A DNA stretch of 39,402 nt, from contig NZ_JAMQQG010000007.1 in the NCBI RefSeq assembly GCF_023716925.1, forward strand, positions 1 through 39,402. The letters are read 5' to 3'. A program made the translations under genes and the position numbers. The stretch comes from Frankia sp. R82 (GTDB lineage Bacteria; Actinomycetota; Actinomycetes; Frankiales; Frankiaceae). Positions 1-7,492 of this stretch are shown here, piece after piece. The notes beneath the pieces are model-generated. The model saw only the letters and a list, made by a program, of their open reading frames with translations. It had not been told where the DNA came from and ran no database searches. Each line of letters starts with the position of its first letter. Position 1 is the first letter of the stretch.

Positions 1-426
1 CGGCGGAACGGGGTTGGCGGGTGGGCGGGGCCGGCCCGCCGTGGGCGCGCCCGAGCCGGCGAGCATCGTCTCCTGCTCGGTCAGATCCGGCTCGCCCGGG
101 GCCGCCTCCTGGGCCGAGGCCACCGGTGCGGGCGGGGGCGGCGGGATGAGCGTCACCGACGGGCCGTCGGCCGCGCCGAGCCGCAGCCGGACCTCGCCGC
201 CGCGCAACGGGACGACACCGGCCCGGGAACCGTCCACCCAGATGCCGCTGGAACTGATGTCGCGGGCGAGCCAACCGTCCGCGGTCGACTCCAGGCGCAG
301 GTGCCGCCGGGACACCCGTCCGTCGGAGATGACCACGTCACAGTCCCGGCCGCGCCCGACCACATGGTCGCGCTCCGGCTCGAGCACTGCCTCACCGGAC
401 GGGGCGATGATCCGCAGGGTGCTCAC
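1..426 (-). CDS. FHA-domain protein, N-terminal part (runs off left edge)
   Basis: A GTG start at 426 opens a frame that stays free of stops to the window edge (142 codons). Residues about 5-90 form a forkhead-associated (FHA) fold: GRGRDCDVVISD followed by RVSRRHLRL and then SSSGIWVDG, the conserved Gly-Arg, Ser-Arg-x-His and Ser-Gly turns that bind phosphothreonine. After residue 95 it becomes Pro/Ala-rich with a TEQET stretch, which could itself be a kinase target. FHA proteins read Ser/Thr kinase signals. In actinomycetes an N-terminal FHA domain is often joined to an ABC ATPase or secretion component, but the C-terminal part lies outside the window, so the effector domain is unknown. The family is secure; the role is open. 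Confidence 0.85.
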   Translation of the reverse strand, partial: MSTLRIIAPSGEAVLEPERDHVVGRGRDCDVVISDGRVSRRHLRLESTADGWLARDISSSGIWVDGSRAGVVPLRGGEVRLRLGAADGPSVTLIPPPPPAPVASAQEAAPGEPDLTEQETMLAGSGAPTAGRPRPPANPVPP

Positions 427-512
427 TGCGTGTCCTTTCCAGGACGAGGAAACGGAGCCGGGACGTCTGCCGTCGCCCGCCGGGCCGGGAGGTCCCGGCC
501 GGGCGGACAGAA

Positions 513-580
513 CCGCTCAGACGGGGCAGGCCGCTCAGGCGGGGCAGGCCGCTCAGGCGGGGCAGGCCGGTCAGGCGGGG
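513..580. repeat. 18-bp tandem repeat, 4 copies, over the Rieske stop codon
   Basis: Units at 513-530, 531-548, 549-566 and 567-580 (last one partial) with consensus CCGCTCAGGCGGGGCAGG. Each unit contains CCGC-TCAG-GCGG, a small hairpin. On the minus strand every unit carries TGA in the same phase, because 18 is a multiple of three. The true Rieske stop (571-573) is the TGA of the gene-proximal unit, so read-through would meet three further in-frame stops. Confidence 0.9.
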
Positions 581-1029
581 AAAACACTGCCGCCGCGCAC
601 GGTCACCGCAACGGGGGGCAGCGGGGCCTTCGCCGGCCCGGCGACCGGCTGGCCGGTGCGGGTGTCGAACGCGCTGCCGTGGCAGGGACAGCTGATCTTC
701 CCGTTGGCCACCGAGCTCACCTTGCACCCCTGGTGGGTGCAGACCGTCGAGAACCCCTGCACCGTGCCGGTCTCGTCCCGGGTGAGCACGATGCCGGGAC
801 CCTCGAGGATCACCCCGCCGTCGGCCGGCACGTCGTCCACCCTGGCGAGCGCGCCCGCCGCGGCGCCCGTGCCCGTGCCCTCGGCACCGCCGCCACCGGC
901 GGAGGCCGAGCTGGCGGCCGGCCTGGCCGCGTCGCTGCCGTGGGCGACGGCGAACCCCGCCGCGCCGCCGGCCACCGTGACCACGATGCCGGGCACGACC
1001 AACCGCCGGCTCGGAGCTTCCTGCGTCAT
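571..1029 (-). CDS. Rieske [2Fe-2S] protein, single-domain, membrane-anchored or Tat-exported
   Basis: 152 aa. CTHQGC at 97-102 and CPCHGSAF at 114-121 are the two Rieske boxes: C97, H99, C114 and H117 would bind the [2Fe-2S] cluster, and C102/C116 form the usual disulfide. The N-terminus has RR at 8-9 followed by a hydrophobic segment (about 11-29), which fits a Tat signal or anchor; a Ser/Gly/Ala-rich linker (35-60) leads to the domain. Such small actinobacterial Rieske proteins are thought to pass electrons outside the membrane. The next gene upstream (1105-1677, 75 bp away, same strand) encodes a cytochrome-b561-like membrane protein and is probably the partner. An 18-bp tandem repeat spans the stop codon. 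The partner is inferred from context only. Confidence 0.93.
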   Translation of the reverse strand: MTQEAPSRRLVVPGIVVTVAGGAAGFAVAHGSDAARPAASSASAGGGGAEGTGTGAAAGALARVDDVPADGGVILEGPGIVLTRDETGTVQGFSTVCTHQGCKVSSVANGKISCPCHGSAFDTRTGQPVAGPAKAPLPPVAVTVRGGSVFPA

Positions 1030-1104
1030 GACGTCGTCCTCGGATTCGGGCGCTGGCGGCGGTCGGAGTCGGCTGCTGGCAGGCGCGGGACGGACCCGCC
1101 GCGC

Positions 1105-1677
1105 TCAGACATGCGGGATGCCGGACTGGGTGAAAAACCACAGCGAGGCGGTCAGCCACAGGGCTACCAGACTCGACAACACCAGCGAACCGAGCACCGG
1201 CAGGGTCCAGCCGGGCAGCCCGCGGACCCGCAGGCTCAGCATCTTCGCCGCGTAGGCCCCGTAGAAGGCGCAACCGGCGATGCCGTGCACGACCACCCGG
1301 GCCTCACCGGTGGCGAACCCCAGCGACCAGATACAGGTGAACGCGACCGGCAGCGTCAGCACGAACGCGGTCGTCCCGCTCCACCGGTGCAGCGGCCCGA
1401 TCCATCCGGGGGCCCTACCCGCGCCGGGTAGCCGCCCCCACATCCACAGCGCCGAGATCAGCTGTACCAGCGCCAGCACCACGGCCGCCGTCGTCAGCCA
1501 GGCCTTCATCGGGAGCGTGCCGGAAAACCCCAGGTCGAACAGTGGTTTTCCGGCCGGCTCGTGAACCTTTGCATAGACCCCCGTGGCCACCGCGACCGCG
1601 GCGCCGAGTAGTAGCACCCCGGCTACCGCCCCGCCCCGAACCCCCGGTCTGGCCGACGGCTGTGCGTCGACAGTCAT
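1105..1677 (-). CDS. DUF6529-like five-helix membrane protein, possible b-type cytochrome
   Basis: 190 aa with five predicted membrane helices at roughly 15-36, 57-80, 102-119, 128-149 and 157-182. The protein resembles the DUF6529 group, in which the fold recalls cytochrome b561. H97 (GPLHRWSG) and H131 (VVVHGIAG) sit at the ends of successive helices and could bind haem; that is inference. It lies 75 bp before the Rieske gene on the same strand, so the two probably form a small redox unit that moves electrons across or along the membrane. The start at 1677 is kept because the first residues (MTVDAQPSARPG) form a short cytoplasmic lead before helix 1. The 257 bp upstream up to pepN hold no gene and probably carry the promoter. 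Confidence 0.8.
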   Translation of the reverse strand: MTVDAQPSARPGVRGGAVAGVLLLGAAVAVATGVYAKVHEPAGKPLFDLGFSGTLPMKAWLTTAAVVLALVQLISALWMWGRLPGAGRAPGWIGPLHRWSGTTAFVLTLPVAFTCIWSLGFATGEARVVVHGIAGCAFYGAYAAKMLSLRVRGLPGWTLPVLGSLVLSSLVALWLTASLWFFTQSGIPHV

Positions 1678-1934
1678 TCCCCGTCCCCCTCATCCCGCGC
1701 CCAGGTGTCCCCGCCTGGGCGCGTCCGCTCCCGCGCCGGGAGCATGTGCCGCAGATCATAGCTATGTCGATCATGGTTTGGCGTCCCGAAGGTCGCCGTT
1801 GTCCTGCCGACAATGCCCGAGCGCGCAACCGACCGACCGTGAACGTCGCTGGAGCGACAACGAACTGGCCGCTTGTCGCCAGGGGGCCACCGTGTCCGGC
1901 CGATCTGTGCGTTGTGTGCCCGTTGCCGGTCTGG

Positions 1935-4670
1935 TCAGGGCCGGGGCTGGCGCGGGGCCGGCGACGATGGGCGAAGGCCGGAGCCGGAGGCAGTGAGGCG
2001 GGCGATGGCGAGGCGGGTGGTGAGGGCGCGGGCGTGGACGGCGCGGCGAAGCTCGTCGGTGGCGTCGATGACGACGCGGCGCAGGACCTGCCCGAGGTCG
2101 GTGCGGGCGAGCAGGGCGTCGGCGGCGCGCGCGGTGCGGGGGGAGACGGCGAAGTGCGGGAAGGCGGCGGTGGCGATCTGGCGGGCGGCGTGCGGGGTGC
2201 GCCGGGCGGTCATCGCGGGCACCTGGTCGAAGTAGCGTTCCACGTAGGGCGTGGTGAGCTGGTCCTGTTCGGGCTGCCAGAAGCCGTCGGCGGTGGCCGC
2301 GACCAGGCGGGCCGACGGCTGGTCGGACAGCATGATCAGGTCCCAGGCGCGGGCCTTGGCGGTGGGGCTGGCGATGGCGGCGCGGGCCCGGGCGGCGTTC
2401 TCGGCGGCGCGGGCGCTGCGGTCCTGCCGGGCCTCGGCGGCGATCTCCCGCTCGCCGGCGTGGCCCAGCACGACCAGGCGGTGCAGGAGTGTCCAGCGCA
2501 GTTCGGGGTCGACGACCAGGCCGGCAGGGGCGTCCCGGCCGGTATGCCAGGCGGCGAGTTCGGCGGCGTCGTCCGGCCCGGCGAGGCCGATGGTGCCGCG
2601 GGCTGCGGACAGCTGCCGTCCGCTGCCGGGGGCGGCCTCGGCAAGCACCAGCCGGCAGGCGGCGTGCAGGCGGGCGGCGGGGTCCGCGCGGTCGGTGGGG
2701 GCAAGGTAGCGGTTGAGGGCGACGGTGCGCGCGAACCGCAGGACGTCCTCGAAGACAGCAAGCTGGGTTTCGGCGGGCAGCGCGGCCTCGGCGAGGTCGA
2801 GGTAGCGCTCGGCGGGCCAGTCGGCGTCGCGGGTCGCGTCGGCCGCGGCGGCCCAGATCACCGCGCGGGCCAGCGGGTCGGTGATGTGCGGCAGGGTGTT
2901 CGGCAGGGACTCCAGGTCCGCGGCGGTGAACCGGGTCTTGGCGTAGGTCAGGTCGCCGTCGTTGACGAGCAGCAGCCGTCCGGCCGGCGTGCCGAGCAGG
3001 TCGGTGACCTGGGTATCGCCGTCCGGGGCGTCGGCGGCGAGGTCGACCTCGACCCGGTGCAGCAACGCCAGCGCTCCGTCCACGCCCCCCACGCCGTTCA
3101 CCCCGGCGGACGGCGTGGGGGAGGCGGGTGCGGTGGGTGACACGCCGTAGACGGCGATGCCGACGCGGTGGGGGCGCAGGGTCGGGTAGCGGGGCGGGGC
3201 GCTCTGGCGCACGGTGACCGCGGTGAACCGGCCGGCCTCGTCGACGGAGATCCGTGGCGTGAGCGTGGTGACCTGCTCGCGGCGCAACCACAGCTGCGCC
3301 CAGTCGGTGAGGTCGCGACCGCTGGCGGCGGACAGGGCGACGAGCAGATCGTCGAGGGAGGCGTTGCCGTAGGCGTGGCGGGCGAAGTAGGCGCGCAGGC
3401 CGGTACGGAAGGCGTCCTCGCCGACCCAGGCGACGAGTTGGCGCAGCACCGAGGCGCCCTTGGCGTAGGAGATGCCGTCGAAGTTCAGCAGGGCGAGGGC
3501 GGTGTCGGCGACGTCGACGGGTGCGACCGGATGGGTCGAGGGTCGCTGGTCGGCGGCATACCCCCAGGCCTTGCGGCCGACGGCGAAACTCGTCCAGGCG
3601 TCGGTGAAGCGGGTCGCCTCGGCGGTGACCCGGTAGCCCATGTACTCGGCGAACGACTCGTTCAGCCACAGGTCGTCCCACCAGCGCATGGTGACCAGGT
3701 CGCCGAACCACATGTGGGCCATCTCGTGCGCGATGACGACCGCCCGCAGCTCACGTTCGGCGTCGGTCACCGCCGAACGGTAGACGAACTCGTCGCGGAA
3801 GGTGACACAGCCCGGATTCTCCATCGCCCCGGCGTTGAACTCCGGGACGAACGCCTGGTCGTACTTGCCGAACGGGTAACGGTCGGCGAACAGCTCGTGG
3901 TAGCGATCCAGACAGGACTTCGTCACCTCGAGGATCTCGCCCGCGTCGGCCTGCAGATGCGGCGCGAGCGCCCGGCGGCACAGCAGCCCGAGCGCGATCC
4001 CGTCATGGCTGTCCTCGATGAGGTGGTACGGCCCGGCGACCACGGTGACGAAGTACGTTGCCAGCGGTGGTGTCTCGGTGAACTCCCAGCGTCCCGGCGC
4101 GGTCTGCCGGCCGGCGCCGTTGGCCCGCACCACCCAGTCCGGCGGCGCCAGCACGACCAGGCGCACCGGGGCCTTGAGGTCCGGCTGGTCGAAACAGGCG
4201 AAGATCCGCTGGGCGTCGTCGAGGAAGGTCTGGGCGTACAGGTACACCTCGCCGTCCTCGGGGTCGCTGAACCGGTGCAGCCCCTCGCCCGTGTTGGAGT
4301 AGCGCATCGTCGTCGACGCGACGAGCTCGTTGGACGTGGCCAGCTCGCCGAGCAGGATCCGGTTGCCATCGCGCGCCGCCGGGCCGAGTGGGCGGCCGTT
4401 GAGCCGCAGGTCGTGGACGTCCACGGCCTTGAGTTCGGCGAAGCCGCCGGCGGGCCGCGCCGACGGGCCGGTGGGGGCGCTCCCGTCGGGGCCGGCCCGG
4501 TCGGGTCCCGTGGCGTCCTCGGCCGGGTCGCGCAGGCTGAACCGGACCCGGGTCGTCGAACCGAACTCCGTCGACGTGCGGGCCGCCGTGAGGTCCAGTT
4601 CGATGTCGTAGCCGTCGACGCGCAGCAACTGCGCGCGGGCGACGGCCTCGTCCCGGGTGAGCGTGTGCAT
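1935..4670 (-). CDS. pepN: Aminopeptidase N (M1 family zinc metallopeptidase)
   Basis: 911 aa, cytosolic enzyme that removes N-terminal residues from peptides. GAMEN at 281-285 binds the substrate N-terminus. HEMAH at 315-319 with E338 (LNESFAEY) is the HExxH-18-E zinc site, and the DRYPFGKYDQAFVPEF stretch before GAMEN is typical of the actinobacterial PepN group. A C-terminal ERAP1-like helical domain follows. The protein is longer than most homologues, partly from two Pro/Gly/Ala-rich insertions, near residues 50-76 (N-terminal beta domain) and within the region encoded around 3060-3150. ATG at 4670 is used because MHTLTRDEA leads directly into the conserved RVDGYDIELDL. No partner gene is needed for function. 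Long antisense frames across it are base-composition artefacts. Confidence 0.97.
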   Translation of the reverse strand: MHTLTRDEAVARAQLLRVDGYDIELDLTAARTSTEFGSTTRVRFSLRDPAEDATGPDRAGPDGSAPTGPSARPAGGFAELKAVDVHDLRLNGRPLGPAARDGNRILLGELATSNELVASTTMRYSNTGEGLHRFSDPEDGEVYLYAQTFLDDAQRIFACFDQPDLKAPVRLVVLAPPDWVVRANGAGRQTAPGRWEFTETPPLATYFVTVVAGPYHLIEDSHDGIALGLLCRRALAPHLQADAGEILEVTKSCLDRYHELFADRYPFGKYDQAFVPEFNAGAMENPGCVTFRDEFVYRSAVTDAERELRAVVIAHEMAHMWFGDLVTMRWWDDLWLNESFAEYMGYRVTAEATRFTDAWTSFAVGRKAWGYAADQRPSTHPVAPVDVADTALALLNFDGISYAKGASVLRQLVAWVGEDAFRTGLRAYFARHAYGNASLDDLLVALSAASGRDLTDWAQLWLRREQVTTLTPRISVDEAGRFTAVTVRQSAPPRYPTLRPHRVGIAVYGVSPTAPASPTPSAGVNGVGGVDGALALLHRVEVDLAADAPDGDTQVTDLLGTPAGRLLLVNDGDLTYAKTRFTAADLESLPNTLPHITDPLARAVIWAAAADATRDADWPAERYLDLAEAALPAETQLAVFEDVLRFARTVALNRYLAPTDRADPAARLHAACRLVLAEAAPGSGRQLSAARGTIGLAGPDDAAELAAWHTGRDAPAGLVVDPELRWTLLHRLVVLGHAGEREIAAEARQDRSARAAENAARARAAIASPTAKARAWDLIMLSDQPSARLVAATADGFWQPEQDQLTTPYVERYFDQVPAMTARRTPHAARQIATAAFPHFAVSPRTARAADALLARTDLGQVLRRVVIDATDELRRAVHARALTTRLAIARLTASGSGLRPSSPAPRQPRP

Positions 4671-4737
4671 ACCGCGAACCTACGAGATGCCGGCCGGGCC
4701 TGGTCACGGATGTGGCCGGTAGCCCGGGACGGGCGGA

Positions 4738-5133
4738 TCAGGCCATCGCCGCCCGGGTGCGGCGCAGCCAGAGCAGACCGAGCACGGGCAGGACGACCGG
4801 GATGAACAGATAGCCGCTGCCGTAGGTGGACCACACGGCCTGGTCAGGGAAGGCACCCTGGTCCAGGACGCTGGCGGTGCCGACCGCGAGCACACCGGCG
4901 AGCTCCGTCGCGCAGGCGGCGACCGCGACCCGGTGCCAGCGCGGCCCGCGGCGGGTGAGCGCCACCGTCGCCACGACATAGACCACGGCGGCGAACGCGG
5001 ACAGCAGGTAGGCCAGCCGGGCATGGTCGAACTCGGTGGCGATCTGGACGGCGGAGCGGGAACAGGCCGCCACCGCGAAGATCGCGTACACGGTCACCAG
5101 GATCCGCCCCGGCCCGGACGAGGTCTCAGCCAC
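4738..5133 (-). CDS. Small four-helix membrane protein (second of a pair)
   Basis: 131 aa from a GTG at 5131-5133 (VAETSSGPGRILVTVYAIF). A longer frame opens upstream but would lie wholly inside the preceding gene, and the GTG overlaps that gene's TGA by 8 bp (5126-5133), an arrangement typical of translational coupling. Four hydrophobic segments are visible: ILVTVYAIFAVAAC, YLLSAFAAVVYVVATVAL, VAVAACATELAGVLAVG and GYLFIPVVLPVLGLLWL, ending in a basic tail. I recognise no catalytic motif. With the gene before it, this looks like a two-subunit membrane protein of the kind often found beside pepN in actinomycetes; function unknown. Confidence 0.8.
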   Translation of the reverse strand: MAETSSGPGRILVTVYAIFAVAACSRSAVQIATEFDHARLAYLLSAFAAVVYVVATVALTRRGPRWHRVAVAACATELAGVLAVGTASVLDQGAFPDQAVWSTYGSGYLFIPVVLPVLGLLWLRRTRAAMA

Positions 5134-5491
5134 CGGCGCTCGCCCAGACCTGCCCAAGTCGGACGACGACCATCGCGGCGGCGAGGAACGCGACGCCGAG
5201 GACCGCGCTGCCCCAGCGGGAGCGCTCACCGAGCGTCCACCACACCCCGATCGGCAGCACCACGACCGAGGCGATCAGATACAGCACGAACACGGCCGGC
5301 TCCCCGGCCTGCTCGCCGCCGATCAGCTTCACCACCGCGGCGACCGCCTGGGCGACCAGCGCCAGCTCGCATCCGCCGGCACCGACCAGCAGCCCCACCC
5401 CGACCGGCCGGTCCCGCAGGACCTGTACCAGGCAGGCCACCGCGACGATCAGCGTGACGGTGATCGTCGCGACCTCAAGTCCTGTGATCAT
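5126..5491 (-). CDS. Small four-helix membrane protein (first of a pair)
   Basis: 121 aa if translation begins at ATG 5491 (MITGLEVATITVTLIVAV); an in-frame ATG 63 bp earlier would add a polar, arginine-rich lead that looks unlike coding sequence, so I reject it. Four hydrophobic helices: EVATITVTLIVAVACLVQVL, a long one around GLLVGAGGCELALVAQAVAAV, FVLYLIASVVVLPIGVWW and VLGVAFLAAAMVVVRLG. It overlaps the next membrane gene by 8 bp and the two products have similar size and topology, which suggests a heterodimer. No enzyme motif is visible and I cannot name the family. Confidence 0.78.
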   Translation of the reverse strand: MITGLEVATITVTLIVAVACLVQVLRDRPVGVGLLVGAGGCELALVAQAVAAVVKLIGGEQAGEPAVFVLYLIASVVVLPIGVWWTLGERSRWGSAVLGVAFLAAAMVVVRLGQVWASAGG

Positions 5492-5602
5492 CCGTGCCGC
5501 GTTCCGGACCCATGCACCCGCATCCGTACCCCTTCCGCCGTTACGCCGCCGCACCGGCGCCGTTCCCGGCCCCGTCGAAACGCCCCCGGTCAGCTACTAC
5601 AG

Positions 5603-6487
5603 ATGGTAGGACTTGCCCGGGCGGACACAGCGGCCGCCAGCACCGACGAGGCGGGGCCCGGGGAGGTGAGCGCGGCGGCGGAGGTCGACGTGCGGCTGGG
5701 CGTGGGGCTGGCGCTGCTGCTCGCGGTGGCCGTCGGGGTGCTGTCCTGGGCCCGGATCCCGCGCCGAACGGGCGTGGTGACCGCCTCGCTACGGGCGATC
5801 GTCCAGCTCACCGTCATCGGGCTCGCCCTGCGCGGGGTGTTCGCCGCGCCGCTGGCCTCCATCGCGGTCCTGGCGGTGATGCTGACCGCCGCGGTGGTGA
5901 CGGCGTCGCGGCGCCTGGCCGGGTTCGTCGCGGCGACCCGGCGGGTCACGGTCTCGTGCCTGCTGGGCGCGGGAGTGACCGTCGGGCTCATCTTCGCCGT
6001 CGGCGCGGTGTCGCCCACGGTGCGCACCCTGGTCGCGCTTGCCGGCAGCATCGTCGGCGGGACGATGACCGCCTGCACACTGACCGGCCGGCGCCTCGAC
6101 GACGGGCTGCGTCGTCGCTGGGACGAGGTGGAGGCGTGGCTCGCCCTCGGCGCACCGCCGCGGCGGGCGGTCGTGGACATCGCCCGAGACAGCGTCGCCG
6201 AGGCGCTCGTCCCGGCGTTGGACCAGACCCGCACGGTTGGCCTGGTCACGCTGCCGGGGACGTTCGTCGGCGCGCTGCTCGGTGGCGCGTCGCCCGCCGG
6301 GGCGGCCCGCTTTCAGGTGGTGGTGCTCGTCGGCCTGCTGTGCGCCCAGAGCATCGCCGCGGTGTCACTGGCCTGGCAGCTTGGCGCGCCGACGCGTCGA
6401 CCCGGGGCGGACACCGACCAGACCGATCAGGAGGCGACGGGCTCCAGCACGAAGACCGGGATCACCCGGTCGGTCCTGCGCTGGTAG
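5603..6487 (+). CDS. fetB: FetB / UPF0014-family ABC transporter permease, no ATPase partner nearby
   Basis: 294 aa from ATG 5603; the frame is open further upstream but that part overlaps the divergent membrane gene. The protein has about seven hydrophobic segments and the family signatures RATVQL-like [36 protein letters not shown] and [19 protein letters not shown]. Family members (FetB/YbbM, Arabidopsis ALS3-like) are permeases of two-gene ABC exporters with a FetA ATPase, linked to iron or aluminium tolerance. No ATPase gene is in the window, so the partner must be elsewhere or the protein acts alone. The last 61 bp run through the 3' end of the opposite-strand gene at 6427-6867. Confidence 0.88.
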   Translation: MVGLARADTAAASTDEAGPGEVSAAAEVDVRLGVGLALLLAVAVGVLSWARIPRRTGVVTASLRAIVQLTVIGLALRGVFAAPLASIAVLAVMLTAAVVTASRRLAGFVAATRRVTVSCLLGAGVTVGLIFAVGAVSPTVRTLVALAGSIVGGTMTACTLTGRRLDDGLRRRWDEVEAWLALGAPPRRAVVDIARDSVAEALVPALDQTRTVGLVTLPGTFVGALLGGASPAGAARFQVVVLVGLLCAQSIAAVSLAWQLGAPTRRPGADTDQTDQEATGSSTKTGITRSVLRW

Positions 6488-6867
6488 TCCGCATAGTCCG
6501 GCCAGACGGCGACCGCGCGGTCCCACCAGCGGTCCTTCTCGTCGCCGGTGACCTCGCGGGCGACGTAGTCCCGCCGGTCCGCGCCGTCCTGCAGTTCGAC
6601 GTGCGGATCGGCCACTATGTTGTGATACCAGACAGGGTGCTTCGGCGCGCCGCCCTGCGAAGCGACCACCGCGTAGGCGCCGCCCTGCTCGACCCGCATC
6701 AGTGGGGTCTTGCGGATCTTCCCGGACTTCGCGCCCCTGGTCGTCAGAATGATGACGGGCACGCCCTTGAGGTCGTTGCCCCGGGTGCCGCCGGAGCTTT
6801 CGTATTCGGCGACCTGGTCGCGGACGTAGGACGCGGGGCTGGGTTCGTACTCTCCAGTCAGAGGCAT
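6427..6867 (-). CDS. Deazaflavin (F420)-dependent nitroreductase / quinone reductase (Ddn-like)
   Basis: 146 aa, the usual length of the single-domain Ddn split-barrel family. Diagnostic stretches are [25 protein letters not shown] (about 37-60; TTxGxKSGxxRxTPL binds F420 phosphate), [19 protein letters not shown] (65-83) and LEPVAS at the C-terminus. Known members reduce quinones or nitro compounds with F420H2, often at the membrane. The ATG at 6867 gives the standard [23 protein letters not shown] lead, seen in many homologues. It converges on fetB, and the stop codons lie 61 bp inside each other, so the two transcripts are complementary at their 3' ends. Confidence 0.93.
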   Translation of the reverse strand: MPLTGEYEPSPASYVRDQVAEYESSGGTRGNDLKGVPVIILTTRGAKSGKIRKTPLMRVEQGGAYAVVASQGGAPKHPVWYHNIVADPHVELQDGADRRDYVAREVTGDEKDRWWDRAVAVWPDYADYQRRTDRVIPVFVLEPVAS

Positions 6868-6982
6868 GGCCTCCAGTCAACACCAGGCGCCACCCGGTGA
6901 CCGGGCGAGGCCGCGACCGGGTGGGGCGTTCCCGGCGACCAGGCGATCTCGTCCAGAGCCCGCAGGCGAGGCGCCGGGCAGC

Positions 6983-7324
6983 TCAGGAGCTGAACAGCAT
7001 GCGGGCGAAGCCACCGTGCTTGGCGCGACCGTGCCCGTGTCCGTGACCCCAGGCGGGCTGGTCGTAGTGCCCGGGCTGTGGGTACGGCACCGGCTGCGCG
7101 GCGTAGTGACCGCCCTGCGGGAAGCCGCCGGGCTGGGCGTACGGGGCGGGGGCGGGAGGCGGGGGCGGCTGGCTCCACTGCCCCTCGAGTCGGGTCAGTG
7201 CCTCCAGCTCGCCGTAGTCGAGAAAGATGCCGCGACAGCCGTCGCACTGCTCGATCTGGACGCCGTTGCGGTTGTACGTCCGCATCGCCGCGTGACACTT
7301 CGGGCACTGCAGGGTGTAGCTCAC
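6983..7324 (-). CDS. TFIIB-type zinc-ribbon protein with Pro/Gln and His-rich tail
   Basis: 113 aa from GTG 7324 (VSYTLQCPKC). A longer open frame upstream is rejected because the domain normally starts within a few residues of its first Cys. CPKC at 7-10 and CDGCRGIFLDYGELEAL at about 28-44 are the two knuckles of the zf-TFIIB family, with the diagnostic Cys-x-x-Cys-x-Gly-x-Phe-Leu-Asp-x-Gly-Glu-Leu. The second half is low-complexity (Pro, Tyr, Gln, Gly) and ends in a HGHGHG metal-binding-like run and KHGGFARMLFSS. Zinc-ribbon proteins of this type are widespread, but their role in bacteria is not known. Confidence 0.85.
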   Translation of the reverse strand: MSYTLQCPKCHAAMRTYNRNGVQIEQCDGCRGIFLDYGELEALTRLEGQWSQPPPPPAPAPYAQPGGFPQGGHYAAQPVPYPQPGHYDQPAWGHGHGHGRAKHGGFARMLFSS

Positions 7325-7420
7325 GGTTGCCACCTGCCGATCAGCGTGCGCCAGACATCGGATCTTGCCTCGAGCGTATCGGCTGGACTGCACACCGCCG
7401 CCGAGCAGTCGCCTTCCCGA

Positions 7421-7492
7421 CCGTCTCTGCCGGTCGGTCCGTCTCTGCCGGTCGGTCCGTCTCTGCCGGTCGGTCCGTCTCGGCCGGTCAGT
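7421..7492. repeat. 18-bp tandem repeat, 4 copies, over the phosphotransferase stop codon
   Basis: Units at 7421-7438, 7439-7456, 7457-7474 and 7475-7492, consensus CCGTCTCTGCCGGTCGGT. The first three are identical; the gene-proximal one differs at two bases. One of these changes (TCG to TCA on this strand) makes the TGA stop of the phosphotransferase gene at 7488-7490. Without that change the frame would read on through the array. Confidence 0.9.

Noticed and set aside
1935-4670. Very long open frames on the opposite strand and in other frames of pepN, and similar shadows over other genes
   Set aside because: They are products of extreme GC content; they lack domains, ribosome sites and codon bias, while the called frames have all three.
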